Position numbers and translations under genes: made by a program. This document shows, piece after piece, positions 6,735-10,541 of a DNA stretch of 10,541 bases. The stretch is from an uncultured Mucispirillum sp. (GTDB lineage: Bacteria; Chrysiogenota; Deferribacteres; Deferribacterales; Mucispirillaceae): positions 1 to 10,541 of the forward strand of contig CALADT010000188.1 of assembly GCA_937890655.1 (NCBI GenBank). The letters run 5' to 3'. The stretch's first letter is position 1. Each line of letters starts with the position of its first letter. The notes under the pieces are model-generated. The model did not search any database. It had not been told where the DNA came from and saw only the letters and a program-made list of their open reading frames with translations.

Positions 6735-6739
6735 AAGGA
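6735..6739 (+). promoter_or_regulatory. Ribosome binding site supporting a TTG start
   Basis: AAGGA six bases before the TTG at 6746. The next in-frame methionine is codon 100, inside conserved sequence, so this site decides the start of the DUF4910 gene. Confidence 0.65.
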
Positions 6740-6745
6740 ATATAG

Positions 6746-7999
6746 TTGAAATCATTAATTAAAAAACATATAAATACCAATAGAACACCAGTTTCTGATG
6801 CAAGCAACTCTTTAGTGGAGGATGTAGCAAAAGAGTTAAATGCAGAAATTTTAAAAGCACAATCTGGCAGCGAAGTATTAACATGGGTAATACCTGAGTA
6901 TTTTAATTGTAAAAAGGCAGTATTACAAAGGTTAAACGGCGAAGTAGTTGTGGATTTTAATAACAACCCACTTTATTTATGGACAAATTCAAAAAGTTTT
7001 CAAGGTAATATTTCAAGGCAAGATTTAGAAAGCCATATTATGACAGATGAAACAAGGCCGGATGCTATTCCCTACCATTATAAACAAGGTTTTCAAGAAG
7101 GGGCAGAAAACTGGGGCTTTTGCATTCCTTATAATATTTATAAAACAATGCAGGATAGTGAATATTACGTTCATATTGATGCAGAATTAAATAATAGTAA
7201 AGAAATGTATACAGGTATTGCAACAGTAGGCAGTGGTGGAGATACATATATTTTTGCAGCACATACATGCCACCCAGCTCAGGCAACAGATGGGCTTACA
7301 AATGTGGCTTTACTAATGGAGCTATTTAAAAAGCTATCTACAATGGAGTTAAAGAACACATATAAATTTGTTTTTGGCCCAGAATATTATGCAGCAGCAG
7401 TATTTTTAGATAGGCTAGATGATAATGAACTTAAAAAAATAAAAGGTGCTTTTTTCTTAGATATTATAGGAAGCAATACAAAACTTGCTTTTTCATCATC
7501 TTTTCAAGGTGATAGTTATGTGGATAAAGTAACAGAACATATATTTAAATATAAGGTTAAAGATTATCATAAATATGGTTATAGAGACCTTTTAGGAAAT
7601 GATGAAATGTTTTATAATGGTCCTTATTTTAACATTCCAACAGTAACACTTGCTCAAGAATCACCTGATAAATACCATACAAGTTTAGATAATTATGAAA
7701 ATATAGATTTTAAAGTTATAGATTTATACTATGAGCTTTTATTAAATATTATAAACATTTTTGAAACTAATTTTACACCAGTTTTAAAATATAAAGGTCC
7801 ATTATTTCTATCAAAATATAATTTATATTATGATAGAATAGCATGTGAAAATGCATATAAAATAATAGAAACGATACAAATTTTATCAGATGGTAGGCAT
7901 ACATGTTTTGATTTAGCAGAAAAATCTAATGCTGATTATGATTTTGTTTTAGATTTTTATAATCAATTATTGCATCATAATTTAATAAGAAAAGGATGA
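6746..7999 (+). CDS. DUF4910/DUF2172 aminopeptidase-like protein with C-terminal winged helix
   Basis: This 417-residue protein matches the zinc-aminopeptidase-like family built from DUF2172, DUF4910 and a C-terminal winged-helix part. Visible signatures are W-V-I-P-E-Y-F (47-53), D-A-I-P-Y (106-110), W-G-F-C (123-126), the zinc-site-like A-H-T-C-H-P (172-177) with D182 and E213, and H-T-S-L-D (311-315); residues from about 350 on fit the small DNA-binding-like domain. These residues parallel the M28 peptidase metal ligands. Members often occur in polysaccharide and flagellin-glycosylation clusters; C. jejuni Cj1295 is, from memory, of this family and linked to a dimethylglyceric acid substituent on pseudaminic acid. 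The true reaction is unknown; amide formation or cleavage on an acyl-sugar is an inference. It starts with TTG, is 21 bases after the unknown helical gene and 4 bases before the methyltransferase gene, so all three are likely co-transcribed. Confidence 0.85.
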   Translation: MKSLIKKHINTNRTPVSDASNSLVEDVAKELNAEILKAQSGSEVLTWVIPEYFNCKKAVLQRLNGEVVVDFNNNPLYLWTNSKSFQGNISRQDLESHIMTDETRPDAIPYHYKQGFQEGAENWGFCIPYNIYKTMQDSEYYVHIDAELNNSKEMYTGIATVGSGGDTYIFAAHTCHPAQATDGLTNVALLMELFKKLSTMELKNTYKFVFGPEYYAAAVFLDRLDDNELKKIKGAFFLDIIGSNTKLAFSSSFQGDSYVDKVTEHIFKYKVKDYHKYGYRDLLGNDEMFYNGPYFNIPTVTLAQESPDKYHTSLDNYENIDFKVIDLYYELLLNIINIFETNFTPVLKYKGPLFLSKYNLYYDRIACENAYKIIETIQILSDGRHTCFDLAEKSNADYDFVLDFYNQLLHHNLIRKG

Positions 8000-8003
8000 T
8001 ATT

Positions 8004-9158
8004 ATGAAAATGAAATGTATTTATTGTGGAAACGAAAACCCAACTTTAATGTTTAAAGCAGATATTTTTGATAGGGCACTTTTTGATATTAATAATCATA
8101 GTGAAAAATTAAAACAAAAAATGGGTATATACCATTGTGATAAATGTGATTATGGTTTTGCAGAACCTGTATTATCTAGCAGTGATATAGAAGAATTATA
8201 TAATACATATGAATATACATCTCCTTTTAATGGGCTTTCTGTTAGCACGTGGTTTGATAGAAATATTAAAATAATATCACAATTTTTAGAAAAGGATAAA
8301 TATATTGTAGAAATAGGTGCTTCAGAAGGTTATTTTCTTCATTTATTAAATGAGGCTGGTTATAAAAATAATTTAGGTATAGAGCCATCAAAACATGTAT
8401 TAAAAGGCATTGAACGTGGCTTAAATATGAAACAAATATTTTTTACAGAAGAAAGTGTTAATGAATATAATTTATTTCCAAATAAAGTAGATGCGTTTGT
8501 ATTATTACATACATTTGAACATTTTGAAGACCCATTTATTATTTTTGAAACTATGGTAAAATACTTAAAAGATGATGGGCTTATTTTTATGGAAACTCCT
8601 AACTTTAGCAGTTTTAATGTAGGCCATATATCTTATTTCTCATGGCCATTTTATGAGAAAATGGCACATAAATATAATATGAAGATTATTTATGTGGTAG
8701 ATGATGATGAAAATATATCAGTAGTTTTTGCAAAAGAAGGTAGTAAATATAATGAAATAAAATGTCCATATGATTTTAATAAAGTAAAAGATAAAGTAAT
8801 GTTACGTTTATCCCAAGGTGATACATTTTATTTAAATGGTTTAAATGAAATAAAAAAATTATTACCTGTTAGTAAAAATGCCATTTTATGGGGAACAAAA
8901 ATTACAGCTGCAAATATTGTTACAGATATTGAAAATATTGAACAATACGGTTGCCATATTATACCTGTTGATAGTTATGAAAGTAGACGTGGGTTTATAA
9001 TGCAAAATATTTCTACTCCAACAGCTGTGCCAAAGGATATTGCAAACCAATCATTTGATTTAGTTATTGTTACAACAGAATTTATAGAAGAGGTAAAAAA
9101 GACTATGAAAGAACATAACATAGCTTATAATCATATAATCCATATGGTTCAAGTATAA
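8004..9158 (+). CDS. Class I SAM-dependent methyltransferase, sugar C-methyltransferase-like architecture
   Basis: Three parts are visible in 384 residues. Residues 1-60 hold two CxxC pairs (C5/C8 and C45/C48), a zinc-binding module like that at the start of deoxysugar C-methyltransferases (Methyltransf_13). Residues about 80-245 form a Rossmann methyltransferase with the SAM motif V-E-I-G-A-S-E-G (102-109), an acidic residue E127 at the end of strand 2, and H-T-F-E-H-F-E-D-P (169-177). Residues about 290-384 form a second Rossmann-like region (I-L-W-G-T-K, then P-V-D-S) resembling the C-terminal domain of the NovU/TylC3 group. It probably methylates a sugar or sugar-linked intermediate in the cytoplasm, but the target atom is unknown and an O-methyl role is possible. 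The ATG has AAGGA seven bases upstream, embedded in the end of the DUF4910 gene, whose stop is four bases before; co-translation is likely. Confidence 0.85.
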   Translation: MKMKCIYCGNENPTLMFKADIFDRALFDINNHSEKLKQKMGIYHCDKCDYGFAEPVLSSSDIEELYNTYEYTSPFNGLSVSTWFDRNIKIISQFLEKDKYIVEIGASEGYFLHLLNEAGYKNNLGIEPSKHVLKGIERGLNMKQIFFTEESVNEYNLFPNKVDAFVLLHTFEHFEDPFIIFETMVKYLKDDGLIFMETPNFSSFNVGHISYFSWPFYEKMAHKYNMKIIYVVDDDENISVVFAKEGSKYNEIKCPYDFNKVKDKVMLRLSQGDTFYLNGLNEIKKLLPVSKNAILWGTKITAANIVTDIENIEQYGCHIIPVDSYESRRGFIMQNISTPTAVPKDIANQSFDLVIVTTEFIEEVKKTMKEHNIAYNHIIHMVQV

Positions 9159-9177
9159 AGTTCTTTCATAAATACGT

Positions 9178-9246
9178 ATAAGTTATATATTATAATTGTC
9201 GTAATATATATTGTAGTATCATTATAAATAAAAATATATAACTTAT
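9178..9246. terminator. Large inverted repeat between convergent genes, possible bidirectional terminator
   Basis: Arms 9178-9191 and 9233-9246 are perfect 14-bp reverse complements around a 41-base AT-rich loop. The right arm runs into the last codon and stop of the AAC(3)-like gene. Position between converging stops suits transcription termination in both directions, although the all-AT arms (one G-C pair each) give a weak stem and the loop is long. Confidence 0.35.
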
Positions 9247-10088
9247 TTATTAAATAATTTAGGCCCATCATTTGGTATTTCACCAAATGGGAAATTAGGA
9301 GATGGAATAATTAAATAATAAGGGTTATGATACATATAATCTTTAACTAAATTAAATAAACCACAAGTTTCATACATATAAATAGAGCTATTTAAATATG
9401 GAGAAATTAAAAGAGTATTGTTATCTATCATAGGTTGATATACTTTTAACCATTCTTCATGGTTTAAAAAATTATATTCTACATTTTTATTTAAATACCT
9501 AACATTTGCAATGGTGTAATCAAATACTGTTTTACCGTTATATAAAACTGGTATATTATATATTTTATTATAAGTATGAGCCACACCAACTCTATATTCC
9601 ACATAGTGCCAAAATGTTAAGTTATTAAACTGAGGCCCTAGTAATACAATTTTAGAATTTAGTTTATAGAGTCTATCATATGCAGAATCTTCTCCATAAG
9701 AGTGTCTGTTTACTATTTCGCATATATAGTCTGCATTTTTTCCCACAGCAGTAATAGCAGTAATAGGATTTGGGCTTCTTTTACTATTATCTAGTGAGTT
9801 AATAAATTTTGGAAAAAGCCCTAATTCATTAGAAATAGGCGATGTTTTTATATCATAAGGCATACCATAACGAGCATATTCATAATAATAGGCTGGGGCA
9901 CATATTGTGCCGTTTTTACCTAGTAAATCACTTAAAGTATCATAAAATATTTTTAATAATGTTTTAGGTGAATTATCACTAGCTTTTCCAAAACAAGAAA
10001 TATCACTATATAATAAAACTGTATCTCCAGACTGTATTCCTGCTTTTTCAAAAGCTATTCTTAATGTATTTTTTTCTACAATACTCAT
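9243..10088 (-). CDS. AAC(3)-family acyltransferase, probably glycan related
   Basis: From ATG 10086-10088 the protein has 281 residues and the aminoglycoside 3-N-acetyltransferase fold signatures: G-I-Q-S-G-D-T-V-L-L-Y-S-D near the N-terminus, G-T-I-C-A-P-A-Y, the R-S-P-N-P motif followed by A-V-G-K-N-A-D, H-S-Y-G-E-D-S-A-Y-D-R-L, and F-W-H-Y-V-E, which holds the family's catalytic-type histidine and glutamate. Family enzymes transfer an acyl group from CoA, or possibly from a carrier protein, to an amine. Many homologues sit in surface-sugar loci rather than conferring drug resistance, and the neighbouring acyl carrier protein and methyltransferase favour that here. An ATG four codons upstream (10100) extends the frame, but it has no ribosome site, whereas GGTGA lies five bases before ATG 10088. 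The gene converges with the methyltransferase gene and diverges from the acyl carrier protein gene. Confidence 0.85.
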   Translation of the reverse strand: MSIVEKNTLRIAFEKAGIQSGDTVLLYSDISCFGKASDNSPKTLLKIFYDTLSDLLGKNGTICAPAYYYEYARYGMPYDIKTSPISNELGLFPKFINSLDNSKRSPNPITAITAVGKNADYICEIVNRHSYGEDSAYDRLYKLNSKIVLLGPQFNNLTFWHYVEYRVGVAHTYNKIYNIPVLYNGKTVFDYTIANVRYLNKNVEYNFLNHEEWLKVYQPMIDNNTLLISPYLNSSIYMYETCGLFNLVKDYMYHNPYYLIIPSPNFPFGEIPNDGPKLFNK

Positions 10089-10106
10089 ATAATTCACCAT
10101 ATTTAT

Positions 10107-10120
10107 TAGTAATATTACTA
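10107..10120. promoter_or_regulatory. Perfect 14-bp palindrome upstream of the AAC(3)-like gene, candidate operator
   Basis: TAGTAATATTACTA is its own reverse complement. It lies 18 bases before the preferred AAC(3) start and overlaps a candidate minus-strand -10 element TATAGT (10117-10122), which has TTGTAT (10142-10147) upstream at a long 19-base spacing. Its position suits a repressor site. Confidence 0.4.
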
Positions 10121-10226
10121 TATACTATAATAGTTTATATAATACAAGAATAATATTTATAATTATTAATATTATCATGGTTATATAAGCACATAATTAT
10201 AAAAAAATACTAGAAAAAAATATATT

Positions 10227-10245
10227 ATTATGTATAATACATAAT
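10227..10245. promoter_or_regulatory. 19-bp 9-1-9 dyad over the -10 element of the acyl carrier protein gene
   Basis: Arms 10227-10235 and 10237-10245 are perfect reverse complements about a single central base. The centre contains a perfect TATAAT (10233-10238), a plausible -10 element 33 bases before the start codon; no good -35 is visible. A second dyad, ATAATTA-C-TAATTAT (10241-10255), overlaps its right end. A regulator binding here would block RNA polymerase. AT richness makes chance dyads common. Confidence 0.4.
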
Positions 10246-10258
10246 TACTAATTATTAT

Positions 10259-10264
10259 AAGGAG
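10259..10264 (+). promoter_or_regulatory. Ribosome binding site supporting a GTG start
   Basis: AAGGAG seven bases before the GTG at 10272, deciding the start of the acyl carrier protein gene, which has no nearby ATG. Confidence 0.75.
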
Positions 10265-10271
10265 TTTTTTT

Positions 10272-10511
10272 GTGAGTAATTACGACAAATATTGTGATGT
10301 ATTTAAACAAGTTTTTGAGCTTGATAATGGTAGCGATGTTACTACTTTAACATTTCAAGGTATTCCAATGTGGGATTCTATTGGGCATATGAATTTAGTA
10401 GCAGTGTTAGAAGAAACATTTTCTATTCAATTTGAAATAGATGATATTATTGATTTAAGTTCCTTTGAAAAAGGTAAAGAAATTCTTACAAAATTAGGTG
10501 TATCATTTTAA
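10272..10511 (+). CDS. Stand-alone acyl carrier protein
   Basis: The 79-residue acidic protein has the length and four-helix pattern of acyl carrier proteins. The phosphopantetheine attachment serine is S36 in M-W-D-S-I-G-H-M (33-40), followed by the recognition-helix pattern N-L-V-A-V-L-E-E-T-F and the acidic I-D-D-I-I-D-L (57-62). The W-D-S-I-G-H-M form, rather than the D-S-L-D-T-V-E of fatty-acid AcpP, is typical of specialised carrier proteins that work with sugar-acylation, amino-acid-activating or FkbH-like enzymes. It probably holds an acyl group as a thioester in the cytoplasm for transfer, perhaps by the divergent AAC(3)-like enzyme; that pairing is inferred. The GTG start has AAGGAG seven bases before it and a dyad-covered -10 upstream. 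Its activating ligase or ketosynthase is not present here and may lie just beyond the window. Confidence 0.9.
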   Translation: MSNYDKYCDVFKQVFELDNGSDVTTLTFQGIPMWDSIGHMNLVAVLEETFSIQFEIDDIIDLSSFEKGKEILTKLGVSF

Positions 10512-10541
10512 TCATATAAGTAAAGATTAGGTTTAATATAT

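Noticed and set aside
6451..7286. Minus-strand open frames at 6451-6966 and 7065-7286
   Set aside because: They are antisense to the strongly supported unknown and DUF4910 genes, with biased composition typical of shadow frames.
9203..9212. AATATATATT palindrome as a binding site
   Set aside because: Alternating AT palindromes are expected by chance in this base composition.
9243..10100. Reading the AAC(3)-like gene as an aminoglycoside resistance determinant
   Set aside because: Only the fold family is shared; neighbours are an acyl carrier protein and sugar-type methyltransferase, and no mobile or resistance context is present.
10227..10245. Calling the 9-1-9 dyad a Fur box
   Set aside because: The size and symmetry match, but the base pattern agrees poorly with the GATAATGAT-type consensus, so only a generic dyad is reported.
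1..10541. CRISPR array, insertion sequence, integrase, tRNA or prophage
   Set aside because: No repeated spaced units, transposase or integrase motifs, tRNA-like cloverleaf or phage structural genes were found on either strand.

Overview
The window is about 10.5 kb of very AT-rich bacterial DNA (roughly 27-30% G+C by eye) with clear Shine-Dalgarno sequences (AAGGA, GGAG, GGAGG, AGGTG) and ATG, GTG and TTG starts. I see no rRNA, tRNA, CRISPR array, transposase or phage gene. Low G+C, a cytochrome b5/DUF2231 membrane protein, QueH and a LivK-like lipoprotein would fit a gut member of Deferribacterota (Mucispirillum-like), but this is a guess and other low-G+C phyla cannot be excluded.

Region 1 (1-3297, minus strand) is housekeeping. 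The first 72 bases are the 5' end of an exported protein that runs off the window. It is separated by a gene-free 304-base AT-rich stretch, holding a strong 13-bp dyad, from a compact operon read right to left: cytochrome b5/DUF2231 membrane protein, DHH-family phosphoesterase, ribosome-assembly GTPase EngB (YihA/YsxC) and a membrane-anchored single-HKD phospholipase-D-like protein whose start lies inside engB. A promoter before the b5 gene and an internal GGAG favour a shorter N-terminus for that protein than the longest open frame.

Region 2 (3298-5252): queH (epoxyqueuosine reductase, tRNA queuosine pathway) is divergent from a monocistronic LivK-like amino-acid-binding lipoprotein. No transporter permease or ATPase genes lie nearby. 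A hairpin follows the lipoprotein gene.

Region 3 (5253-10541) is the accessory part. A plus-strand operon encodes a 436-residue all-helical protein I do not recognise, a DUF4910/DUF2172 aminopeptidase-like protein and a three-part sugar-C-methyltransferase-like enzyme. A convergent AAC(3)-fold acyltransferase and a divergent stand-alone acyl carrier protein follow. DUF4910 protein, methyltransferase, AAC(3)-like acyltransferase and acyl carrier protein together recall the Campylobacter jejuni flagellin-glycan locus around Cj1295-Cj1300, where Cj1295 is linked to a di-O-methylglyceric acid substituent on pseudaminic acid. My working hypothesis is that this block makes, methylates and transfers a carrier-bound acyl group onto a surface or flagellar sugar. 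The AAC(3)/ACP intergenic region carries several dyads overlapping candidate promoter elements, suggesting local control.
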